Positions 1-5,177 of a stretch of 7,244 nt of DNA are shown here, piece after piece. Position 1 is the first letter of the stretch. Each line of letters opens with the position of its first letter. This DNA comes from Cyanothece sp. UBA12306. Its GTDB lineage: Bacteria > Cyanobacteriota > Cyanobacteriia > Cyanobacteriales > Microcystaceae. The stretch covers positions 382 through 7,625 of the forward strand of contig DLXW01000120.1 of assembly GCA_003448685.1 (NCBI GenBank). Direction: 5' to 3'. Below the pieces are notes generated by a model that was given only the letters and a program-made list of their open reading frames with translations, made no database searches and was not told the DNA's origin. The translations under genes and the position numbers were made by a program.

Positions 1-5
1 CCTGA

Positions 6-239
6 TTATTGATTAGTTTGAATTACTTCTAACTCATGGTCTTTAAAATGAGCTCTAAATTTTTTGTCAAACTTGACTAATAAAGGAAAATTAGCACTAA
101 CTGGTCTTCCTTGCCATTCGGTAATATTATCAATGATTTCTCCTTCCATGCCTTTGAGATCGAAAGGTTGTTTTTTATGTTGAGGATGATGATAAACAAT
201 GGTAGATACAATAACTCGGACGCGATCGCCAACTTTCAT
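6..239 (-). CDS. ftrV: Ferredoxin-thioredoxin reductase, variable (alpha) chain
   Basis: The 77-residue product is the small non-catalytic subunit of ferredoxin-thioredoxin reductase. In the family, it forms a thin heterodimer with the 4Fe-4S catalytic subunit, which passes electrons from photoreduced ferredoxin to thioredoxin. The sequence shows the SH3-like barrel hallmarks: MKVGDRVRV at the N-terminus, VYHHP followed by PFDLKGMEGEI, then TEWQGRP and the C-terminal HFKDHELEVI. Length fits cyanobacterial members, which lack the plant transit extension. The ATG is preceded by a purine-rich stretch (GAGAGAGAAAG on the coding strand), a plausible ribosome binding site. The catalytic-subunit gene is not in this window. 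I saw no convincing promoter in the 134 bp upstream (240-373), so transcription could also come through from the kinase gene. Confidence 0.92.
   Translation of the reverse strand: MKVGDRVRVIVSTIVYHHPQHKKQPFDLKGMEGEIIDNITEWQGRPVSANFPLLVKFDKKFRAHFKDHELEVIQTNQ
222..229. repeat. HIP1 octamer GCGATCGC (also at 518-525 and 4814-4821)
   Basis: Three perfect copies of the palindrome occur in 7.2 kb, against about 0.1 expected for a random octamer at even base composition. All lie inside coding sequence (ftrV, the sugar kinase and bioD). Over-representation of HIP1 is a known mark of many cyanobacterial genomes and supports the taxonomic reading. Confidence 0.85.
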
Positions 240-373
240 GTTCTTTCTCTCTCTATAAGTTAACTTTAGTCAAACTGCGAACCAACTCTATAAAAGAACT
301 TGGTGCAAACTTTACTATTTTTGCATAGGAGTGCTATTTAAGGGGATTGATATTCATAATATAATTGTGGAAG

Positions 374-1363
374 TCAATATTCAAAGAATGCCAAAAAACC
401 ATCTACTTCTTTAGCACTGGGTTGGGCAGAGATCGCCCCTAATTTAGTTGTAGTTATTGCCCCCACAGCATTAGCATAACGGATGGCTTGTTCGGCAACT
501 TTTGGGTCTTGGAGTAAGCGATCGCCCTTCAAACAACATTGATGAACAAATGCTGCGACAAAGCTATCTCCTGCCCCAGTGGTATCCTCTACTTTGACTT
601 TAAAACCATTTATTTGACCGATATTATCTCCTAAATAATATTTACAGCCCTTTTCTGCCTCAGTTACTAAAACTCCTGACACTTTAGGAAATTTTTGCGC
701 AATTTCTTGGGGATCTTCAGTTTTAAATAACCATTGGGCTTCTTGGGTAGAACATTTGATAAAATCAGCTTGTTGCAATAAGTGATCGATTAAAGCTGCT
801 ACGGGTTCTAAATTGAGCCAGAATAAGGGTCTCCAGTTAATATCTATCAATACCCTAACCTGATGGATTTTCGCTAGTTCTAGGGCTTTATGGATGGCTT
901 GTCGACTTTGAGAGTAAGCCAGTTCTAAAGTTCCGGTTACTAAATACTCAGCTTCGATAAACAAAGATTCTGGGATCTGTTGGGAATTTAATTGGGTATC
1001 TGCGAATTGATCCGTACTAATTTCGCCAAATCCGGCAAAATATCGTTCTCCTGATCCCGAACGGGTAACATAAACTTGTCGGGTAGGGGCAAAAAAATGC
1101 CGTTGAATAGCGGTTACATTGACTCCAGTTTTTTCTAATAATTGAATTAATTGATCTCCTAGGTGATCTCTTCCTACACAGCCAATAAATGCAGCAGAAG
1201 TTCCTAATTTTGTTAAACCACAGGCTACATTAGCCGGAGCTCCCCCAGGGTAAGGAGTCCATGATTTTACTTGCATTAATTCTTGTCCTGGTTGATCCGC
1301 AATACAGTCAAAAAGAATTTCTCCTAAACAGATTACTTTGGGATGATTAACTAATGATTTCAC
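374..1363 (-). CDS. PfkB-family sugar kinase, fructokinase-like
   Basis: This 329-residue protein is a ribokinase/PfkB-family kinase, most likely phosphorylating fructose to fructose 6-phosphate in the cytoplasm. The N-terminal beta strand has ICLGEILFD. The first PfkB signature region is GGAPANVACGL at 40-50, and the second is DTTGAGDSF at 260-268 with Asp266 as the expected catalytic base beside the anion hole. DINWRP (174-179) and the LVTEAEKGCKYY block resemble plant and bacterial fructokinases, which is why fructokinase is preferred over ribokinase or adenosine kinase; the substrate is still inferred. Translation starts at GTG in the frame used; no in-frame ATG lies near the N-terminus and the conserved fold starts only about 8 residues in. 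It lies 60 bp downstream of the TspO-like gene. Sucrose breakdown would be a natural source of fructose, but no sucrose enzyme is visible here. Confidence 0.82.
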   Translation of the reverse strand: MKSLVNHPKVICLGEILFDCIADQPGQELMQVKSWTPYPGGAPANVACGLTKLGTSAAFIGCVGRDHLGDQLIQLLEKTGVNVTAIQRHFFAPTRQVYVTRSGSGERYFAGFGEISTDQFADTQLNSQQIPESLFIEAEYLVTGTLELAYSQSRQAIHKALELAKIHQVRVLIDINWRPLFWLNLEPVAALIDHLLQQADFIKCSTQEAQWLFKTEDPQEIAQKFPKVSGVLVTEAEKGCKYYLGDNIGQINGFKVKVEDTTGAGDSFVAAFVHQCCLKGDRLLQDPKVAEQAIRYANAVGAITTTKLGAISAQPSAKEVDGFLAFFEY

Positions 1364-1423
1364 ATCTTTATTCTTTTAATTTAATAGGGATTTTAGGCAA
1401 GTTTAGGGGGTATTAAATTGTCT

Positions 1424-2200
1424 TTATTCTTGAATTTTTTGGTATTTTAATAAATTTGGAATGATGATCAATAAAGTTAATAAACTAGCGAAACTTCCTG
1501 CTGTAACAGCAAGACTAAATTGATCTAAATGTTTGATAGCAATGGCAATTAAAGCCCAAATTAAAACGCCACAATAAACTACATCTTTGCGTTTAAATCG
1601 AATAACTGCTGCTATAGTGGTAGCAATTACAATCATGATCATAGTCCATAATTGGTTGCTAATGCCCCAACCATTCCATTCTAGACTATCAAGACCTAAT
1701 GCCACATTAAGAATGGTTGCAACACTAATCCAACCAAAATAAACACTAATCGGGAAATTAACTAACCATCTTTGTTTTTGAGGAACAGATTCTAGAGAAA
1801 TACCTAGACTTAGATAAAGCCAAACCAAAGGAATTAATATCAGAACCATAGCCAATACTGACCATAAAAATAATCGGTATTGAAAGAGAAATACCCAGGC
1901 AATTTGAGCAAAACTACTAATAGCTAAACCATAGCCCATTCTACGAAGATAGTCTTGTTCTCGGTTAATTGGCAAAACTTGATAAATAGCTAGACTAATT
2001 AAACCCAGATAAATCAATCCCCAAATCGCAAAAGCATAACTTGCCGGAGTAATTAGAACATCTTGGAAAAAAGTTTCAGAAATTTCACCAATTGTTAAAT
2101 CATTTATGGGGGCAATATTAGCTAAGATATTAGTACCAAAAGCAGCCATGATAGCTACTAAATTGATCCATTGCCTCATCAGATCTTGGTTTATTTTCAT
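1424..2200 (-). CDS. TspO/MBR-like tryptophan-rich membrane protein
   Basis: The 258-residue product is an integral inner-membrane protein. Hydrophobic stretches at roughly 10-30, 52-75, 88-107, 111-133, 147-168, 183-201, 206-223 and 229-249 suggest seven or eight membrane spans. It has 11 tryptophans, and the segments FAIWGLIYLGL (57-67) and YFGWISVATILN (154-165) resemble the conserved TspO/MBR patterns. Classical bacterial TspO has about 160 residues and five spans, so this belongs to the longer tryptophan-rich relatives or carries extra C-terminal helices. TspO proteins bind tetrapyrroles and affect pigment and stress physiology; whether this long form does so is unknown. The ATG start has no strong ribosome binding site. 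Neighbouring genes give no functional clue. Family assignment is moderate and based on motif resemblance only. Confidence 0.6.
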   Translation of the reverse strand: MKINQDLMRQWINLVAIMAAFGTNILANIAPINDLTIGEISETFFQDVLITPASYAFAIWGLIYLGLISLAIYQVLPINREQDYLRRMGYGLAISSFAQIAWVFLFQYRLFLWSVLAMVLILIPLVWLYLSLGISLESVPQKQRWLVNFPISVYFGWISVATILNVALGLDSLEWNGWGISNQLWTMIMIVIATTIAAVIRFKRKDVVYCGVLIWALIAIAIKHLDQFSLAVTAGSFASLLTLLIIIPNLLKYQKIQE

Positions 2201-2246
2201 AGGGTTAATTTATCTTGACTTATTCATAACATTAATCTAATCATAA

Positions 2247-2663
2247 TTAAACTCCACTAATATGAACAATAATTTCCCTCTGATGACTACGCTGACGATG
2301 TTCCCAGAGGTAAATACCCTGCCAAATTCCTAATAATAAGCGACCTTGATTAACGGGTATTTGCTCAGAAGTTTTAGTCAAGACAGAGCGAATATGAGCC
2401 GGCATATCATCGGGTCCTTCTGTACTATGAATATAACGTCCTGATTCAGGGACTAATTGGGCAAAGAAGTTGGATAAATCGGCTAAAACATCGGGATCAG
2501 CATTTTCTTGAATAACTAACGAAGCTGATGTATGGCGCACAAAAATAGTACATAGTCCCGTTTTTATTCCTGATTCAGTGACAACCCCTTCTACCTGACG
2601 GGTAATGGGATGGAAATCTTTACCTCTAGTTGAAAAAATAAGGTTTTTTTGATAATGGTTCAT
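2247..2663 (-). CDS. yjbQ: YjbQ/UPF0047 family protein
   Basis: This 138-residue protein is a complete member of the UPF0047/YjbQ family, small trimeric proteins with a metal-binding histidine cluster. Some members have weak thiamine-phosphate synthase activity, hence the common name secondary thiamine-phosphate synthase; the physiological role is not established. Visible family motifs are FVRHTSASLVIQENADP, HSTEGPDDMPAHIR (the E-G-P-D-D-M-P-A-H core) and LLLGIWQGIYLWEHR near the C-terminus, with the expected histidines present. Length is typical. The ATG has no good Shine-Dalgarno sequence. A candidate left end of a mobile element falls only about 8 bp upstream of the ATG, and the small RHH gene ends 38 bp upstream on the same strand. 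Transcription may therefore now come from the element side. Confidence 0.9.
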   Translation of the reverse strand: MNHYQKNLIFSTRGKDFHPITRQVEGVVTESGIKTGLCTIFVRHTSASLVIQENADPDVLADLSNFFAQLVPESGRYIHSTEGPDDMPAHIRSVLTKTSEQIPVNQGRLLLGIWQGIYLWEHRQRSHQREIIVHISGV

Positions 2664-2686
2664 CGATTTACCGAAAATTTGGGTTT

Positions 2687-2714
2687 AAAGCCCCGTCCCT
2701 TTTAGGACGGCTTT
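2687..2714. repeat. Left subterminal hairpin of the candidate element
   Basis: AAAG and CCGTCC (2687-2690, 2693-2698) pair with GGACGG and CTTT (2705-2714) across a six-base loop, with two unpaired C in the left arm. The stop codon of the RHH gene lies in the loop. On the plus strand the stem runs into six T, as an intrinsic terminator would, but no plus-strand gene lies upstream. On the minus strand the tract after the stem is only TTTAAA, a weak terminator at best. Its place near the proposed left end fits the subterminal palindromes that TnpA recognises in this family. Confidence 0.5.
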
Positions 2715-2839
2715 TTTAGGGTTTTAATGTAATCCCTAAGAACTTCAGACATAGGGACTTGTTTGGATTGTGCATAGGATTTAAGGGCTTGATACTCAAT
2801 CTCAGACAGCAAAAGTTGTAGTCGTTTTGTTCTTGCCAT
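2702..2839 (-). CDS. Small ribbon-helix-helix (CopG/Arc-like) DNA-binding protein
   Basis: This 45-residue protein begins MARTKRLQLLLSEIEYQALK and ends VLRDYIKTLKKPS. The layout fits a minimal ribbon-helix-helix repressor: a short basic beta strand (TKRLQLLL), then a first helix (SEIEYQALKSYAQSKQ) and a second helix opened by VPMSEVLRDYIKTL, whose P-(M)-S-E-V-(L)-R pattern is typical of CopG-like proteins. RHH proteins dimerise and insert the strand pair in the DNA major groove. The ATG lies 3 bp from an imperfect palindrome (2843-2866), which suggests autoregulation. A purine-rich GAGATT just upstream may serve for ribosome binding. The gene overlaps the left hairpin at its stop and ends 38 bp before yjbQ. 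It could alternatively be an antitoxin, but no toxin gene adjoins it. Confidence 0.75.
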   Translation of the reverse strand: MARTKRLQLLLSEIEYQALKSYAQSKQVPMSEVLRDYIKTLKKPS

Positions 2840-2861
2840 AATCTCTAAATATATGTATAAT
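2833..2861 (+). promoter_or_regulatory. Sigma-70-type promoter for the plus-strand RNA
   Basis: TTGCCA (2833-2838) and TATAAT (2856-2861) are separated by exactly 17 bp, a near-consensus housekeeping promoter, with predicted initiation near 2868. The -35 box overlaps the start codon of the divergent RHH gene. In a full-length relative it would presumably drive tnpB; here it faces the structured RNA region. The promoter on the opposite strand for the RHH gene is less clear (a possible TTGATT, 2882-2887 complement, and an AT-rich -10). Confidence 0.6.
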
Positions 2862-2866
2862 TAGAG
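2843..2866. promoter_or_regulatory. Candidate operator: imperfect palindrome over the -10 box
   Basis: CTCTAA (2843-2848) and TTAGAG (2861-2866) form perfect six-base arms. The AT-rich centre continues the symmetry, so 10 of the 12 opposing position pairs across the 24 bp are complementary. It covers the -10 box of the plus-strand promoter and lies immediately before the RHH start codon. A further CTCTAA half-site occurs at 2891-2896. This is what one expects of an operator for the adjacent RHH protein; binding is inferred. Confidence 0.5.
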
Positions 2867-2896
2867 CATAGCGGACAGGGTAATCAACCGCTCTAA
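2861..2896 (+). repeat. Inverted repeat at the predicted 5' end of the RNA
   Basis: TTAGAGC (2861-2867) is perfectly complementary to GCTCTAA (2890-2896), and inside it GCGG (2871-2874) can pair with CCGC (2888-2891). The left outer arm overlaps the -10 box, so with initiation near 2868 only the inner stem would form in the RNA. The outer arms more likely act as DNA half-sites. Confidence 0.45.
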
Positions 2897-3217
2897 AAAC
2901 CCAGTAGCCTAACGGTAACGCACCTTGAAAACTCAGGCTATGGGGTTCTGTACTCCAAATGCTTGTACAGGTAAAAGCCTTAAGCATCAAGTACCAGATA
3001 AACCAAGTTTTTCGGTTTTGAACTGTATCGTAGGGCATACGAAAACAGACCTCTGAAATGGGGTAAACGTCTGGGGAGAGAATCGCCTCTGGGTTAAAGG
3101 CTGAAAAGATTTTAATGTAAGCGAACTCGTTGAGCCAGAAATCCAAAGTAGTGATACTTGGAGAATCCACTCGGCTTTAGCCAGTGGAGTATGTCAAATC
3201 TCGTCAACAATTGCCTA
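2868..3217 (+). ncRNA. Candidate omegaRNA-like structured RNA with flanking guide
   Basis: The region downstream of the plus-strand promoter has no convincing protein in any frame but is dense in possible helices. TAGCCT (2905-2910) pairs with AGGCTA (2935-2940). ATGCTT (2959-2964) pairs with AAGCAT (2982-2987) and contains AGG/CCT. GGTT, TCT and GTAC (2944-2953) pair with GTAC, AGA and AACC (2991-3004) around that hairpin. CAGAC (3046-3050) pairs with GTCTG (3069-3073). The terminal hairpin is at 3166-3188. In TnpB systems the omegaRNA spans the end of tnpB and the transposon right end, and roughly the first 16-20 flanking bases act as guide; here that would be 3198-3217. No tnpB is present, so any function would need a TnpB encoded elsewhere. 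The 5' end is set by the promoter and the 3' end by analogy. It may simply be a fossil. Confidence 0.42.
3166..3197 (+). repeat. IS200/IS605-type right-end hairpin and TCAA terminus
   Basis: TCCACT (3166-3171) pairs with AGTGGA (3183-3188), and the inner GGC/GCC closes a TTTA loop; one C at 3172 is unpaired. The AGAATCC lead-in, the CGGCTTTAGCC core and the GTCAA end match the style of cyanobacterial TnpB-element right ends as I know them. The unpaired C suggests loss of one G from a formerly perfect stem, a sign of slight decay. Confidence 0.6.
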
Positions 3218-3238
3218 TTACCAATGAGCTGAAAAAAA

Positions 3239-4231
3239 TTAGCGAAACATACTACTAACAGAAGTATCGTCATGAATACGCCAGATAGCTTCTCCAATCA
3301 AATTAGCAACGGAGATAACCTTTAGTTGCTCAAAACGCTTTTCCTCTGGAACAGGGATAGTATTTGTGACGATAACTTCTTCAAGCATTCCACTAGATAA
3401 TCGGTCGATCGCCAGTCCCGAAAAGACGGCATGGGTAGCACAAGCATAAACCTGTCTGGCTCCCTCTTTTTTTAAGAGTCTAGCCCCTTCTAAAATCGTT
3501 CCTGCCGTATCAATCATGTCATCGACTAAGACGGCTGTTTTCCCTTGAACATCTCCAATTAAATTCAAGACTTCGGCCACATTATGAGCTTGACGGCGTT
3601 TGTCAATGATAGCTAAAGGAGCCCCATTAAGTTTTTTCGCGAAAGCCCTAGCCCTAGCTACACCACCGACATCAGGGGAGACAACCACCAAATCAGAAAG
3701 CTGTTTATTAGTTAGATAGTCGAGTAAAACGGGAGAACCGTAAACATGATCGAAGGGAATATCAAAATAACCTTGAATTTGGGCTGAATGTAAATCCATT
3801 GCTAGAACTCTTTGGGCTCCGGCTTCGGTGATTAAATTCGCCACCAGTTTAGCGGTAATGGACTCTCTTCCGGCTGTTTTCCGGTCTGCTCTTCCATAGG
3901 CATAATAGGGAATAACTGCTGTAATTTGCCTTGCTGAAGCTCGACGACAGGCATCAATCATGATCAACAATTCCATTAAGTGATCGTTAACCGGATGACA
4001 GCAAGGTTGAATTAGATAAACATCACAACCTCTGATCGATTCTTGAATTTGAATATAGAGTTCTCCATCGGCAAACTGCTTACGAACCATCGGGCCCACA
4101 TCCATTCCCAAATAACGGGCAACTTCTTGGGCTAAGGGAATGTTAGCAGACCCTGAAAAAACGCTTAAACGATTATTTTCCGACAGTGGCGACATTGTCG
4201 GAGGTAGGGTTATGGTAGGACTATGACTCAC
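3239..4231 (-). CDS. prs: Ribose-phosphate pyrophosphokinase (PRPP synthetase)
   Basis: This cytoplasmic enzyme transfers pyrophosphate from ATP to ribose 5-phosphate, making PRPP for purine, pyrimidine, histidine, tryptophan and NAD synthesis. The 330-residue product is full length. Landmarks are FSGSAN near 25-30, FADGELYIQIQESIRGCDVYL (53-73), RADRKTAGRESITAK (114-128), the metal-binding DLHSAQIQGYFD (146-157), the flexible catalytic loop IIDKRRQ (208-214) and the PRPP-binding loop VLVDDMIDTAGT (234-245). It ends in SVSSMFR. The frame opens with GTG; an in-frame ATG at 4195 would remove 12 residues before the conserved start at SENNRL. Cyanobacterial Prs usually carries a short N-terminal extension like this one, so GTG is kept, with some doubt because neither start has a good ribosome binding site at normal spacing. 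A class I hexameric enzyme under ADP/phosphate control is expected from the family. Confidence 0.96.
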   Translation of the reverse strand: MSHSPTITLPPTMSPLSENNRLSVFSGSANIPLAQEVARYLGMDVGPMVRKQFADGELYIQIQESIRGCDVYLIQPCCHPVNDHLMELLIMIDACRRASARQITAVIPYYAYGRADRKTAGRESITAKLVANLITEAGAQRVLAMDLHSAQIQGYFDIPFDHVYGSPVLLDYLTNKQLSDLVVVSPDVGGVARARAFAKKLNGAPLAIIDKRRQAHNVAEVLNLIGDVQGKTAVLVDDMIDTAGTILEGARLLKKEGARQVYACATHAVFSGLAIDRLSSGMLEEVIVTNTIPVPEEKRFEQLKVISVANLIGEAIWRIHDDTSVSSMFR

Positions 4232-4384
4232 GGTGGACTGTTGACCCTCAACTTATGGCAACTCTAATCATCTCAGGTTTTTTGATAGTCTGAGCAGATT
4301 TTTTTGTTCTCTTGATCATATCGAATGATATCTGTAGTAGACCAAGATACACAGATAGTTTTTATTAATTATTGGATAATTTAG
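4232..4384. promoter_or_regulatory. Divergent control region between prs and bioD
   Basis: The two genes point away from each other, so both promoters should lie in or near these 153 bp. The tract is AT-rich. For prs, a weak TTGGTC with an AT-rich -10 around 4315-4345 (complement) is possible; for bioD, GATAAT about 10 bp before the ATG would leave a very short leader. Two small inverted repeats occur: GTTGA/TCAAC with a three-base spacer (4240-4252), just before the prs start, and CTCAG/CTGAG (4272-4294) followed by a T-run. None is strong enough to name a site. Confidence 0.35.
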
Positions 4385-5068
4385 ATGACAATCTTATTTA
4401 TTGCTGGGACAGATACAGAAATAGGGAAAACCATTGTAACAACGGCAATAGCCGCTTATTGGGAAAAGTATTATTCAGCCCAACGTTTAGGCTTGATCAA
4501 ATTGTTACAGACAGGGATAGGTGATTTCGAGCATTATCAAAAGATATTTACTGCTTCAGAGTTGCTCAAAATTGTTTGTCCTTTATCTTTTGTGACTCCT
4601 GTAGCTCTTCCGATCGCTGCTGAACACGAAAATAGACCAATCTCTTTAGATTTAGTCTGGAACAGCTTAGTTTCTCTCGAAAAAAATAGTGATTTTGTTT
4701 TGGCTGAAGGTTTGGGGGGACTAGGTTCTCCGGTTACTTGGGAATTAACAGTAGCTGATCTCGCTGGGGAATGGCGTTTACCGACGGTATTAGTGGTTCC
4801 GGTTAAGTTAGGGGCGATCGCCCAATCAGTGGCTAATGTAGCTTTAGCACGTCAGCAGAAAATTAACCTCAAAGGGATTATTCTAAGCTGTCCTCATCCT
4901 ATTTCCCCACAAGAATTAAAAGATTGGGCTCCCATGGATTTAATTCAATCTTTAACTGGTGTTCAAGTCTTAGGGATTATTCCCTATTTAGAAAATATTA
5001 ACGACCTGGATAAACTAGCTCAAGTTGCTGCTAATTTAGATTTAGAAATATTGTTAAAAAATCAATAG
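4385..5068 (+). CDS. bioD: ATP-dependent dethiobiotin synthetase
   Basis: BioD closes the ureido ring of dethiobiotin from 7,8-diaminopelargonic acid, CO2 and ATP, the penultimate step of biotin synthesis. The 227-residue product has the family P-loop GTDTEIGKT (8-16), the KLLQTG segment carrying the substrate-binding Lys39, and the switch-like EGLGGLGSPVT (108-118) with Glu108. PVALPIAAEHENRPI corresponds to the usual P-hydrophobic-A region, and VLVVPVKLGAIAQSV to the strand and helix after the second metal site. The residue after the lysine is Leu where many BioD proteins have Pro (K-P), a mild deviation. Length is normal. No other biotin gene is in the window, as is common in cyanobacteria, where bio genes are scattered. 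The ATG is the first in frame, with no obvious Shine-Dalgarno sequence. Confidence 0.9.
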   Translation: MTILFIAGTDTEIGKTIVTTAIAAYWEKYYSAQRLGLIKLLQTGIGDFEHYQKIFTASELLKIVCPLSFVTPVALPIAAEHENRPISLDLVWNSLVSLEKNSDFVLAEGLGGLGSPVTWELTVADLAGEWRLPTVLVVPVKLGAIAQSVANVALARQQKINLKGIILSCPHPISPQELKDWAPMDLIQSLTGVQVLGIIPYLENINDLDKLAQVAANLDLEILLKNQ

Positions 5069-5092
5069 TTTATGACACAAATTAAACAAATC

Positions 5093-5161
5093 AAAAAAGA
5101 CTTAATAGTAAAAAATTTCTACTAACCTACGAATTGATAAAGTCAGTAGAAACTTTAAGTC
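5093..5161 (-). terminator. Nested stem-loops ending the LDH-GapN transcript
   Basis: On the minus strand, starting about 16 bp after the GapN stop codon, TTTCTACT and AGTAGAAA (5116-5123 and 5145-5152 in plus coordinates) form a perfect 8 bp stem followed at once by six T (plus-strand A run at 5110-5115). An outer pair, GACTTAA (5099-5105) with TTAAGTC (5155-5161), is again followed by six T on the minus strand (plus-strand A run 5093-5098). The plus strand shows no T-run after either stem, so this is not a clear terminator for bioD. The stems are AT-rich and only moderately stable. Confidence 0.55.
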
Positions 5162-5177
5162 AATAATTAAGATTAAA

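Larger units (their letters stand above)
2672..3197 (+). mobile_element. Compact IS200/IS605-type element derivative lacking tnpB
   Basis: The stretch has the layout of an IS200/IS605-family element without a transposase. At the proposed left edge is TTAC (2668-2671), a target tetranucleotide used by some members, followed by a subterminal imperfect hairpin (2687-2714). At the right edge is a hairpin (3166-3188) followed by TCAA (3194-3197), the ending used by known IS605-type right ends. Inside are a small RHH-type gene on the minus strand, a divergent promoter and a hairpin-rich transcript region on the plus strand. No frame contains a recognisable TnpA or TnpB; stops interrupt all plus-strand frames. 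The right end is the firmer boundary, and the left one is a guess from the TTAC and hairpin. It could also be a decayed remnant rather than a selected short form. Confidence 0.5.

Noticed and set aside
2899..2955. tRNA-like stretch (CCTAACGGTAACGCACC, then GGGTTC)
   Set aside because: The D-arm resemblance is striking, but no acceptor stem pairs at the right spacing, the D stem has a mismatch and the T loop is not GTTCRA; it is not a tRNA.
2940..3056. A 38-codon plus-strand frame starting at ATG 2940
   Set aside because: Its start codon overlaps a helix arm, it has no Shine-Dalgarno sequence, and the peptide does not resemble TnpB or any small protein I recognise.
2802..3170. A 122-codon open frame on the minus strand across the middle block
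   Set aside because: It starts at a GTG within the right-end hairpin, runs antisense to the structured RNA, and overlaps the RHH gene, its operator and its promoter. It matches no family I know and has no ribosome binding site; it is best seen as a chance opening opposite the RNA.
2868..3197. HEARO/IscB-type RNA read on the minus strand
   Set aside because: No IscB or HNH frame follows on that strand, and the TCAA right end with its hairpin fits a TnpB-type element read on the plus strand better.
3112..3297. A 61-codon minus-strand frame overlapping the end of prs
   Set aside because: It overlaps the conserved prs C-terminus in another frame and shows no recognisable motif.
4272..4305. CTCAG/CTGAG stem followed by a T-run before bioD
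   Set aside because: The stem is only 5 bp with a 13-base loop and no plus-strand gene precedes it, so calling a terminator or attenuator is not supported.
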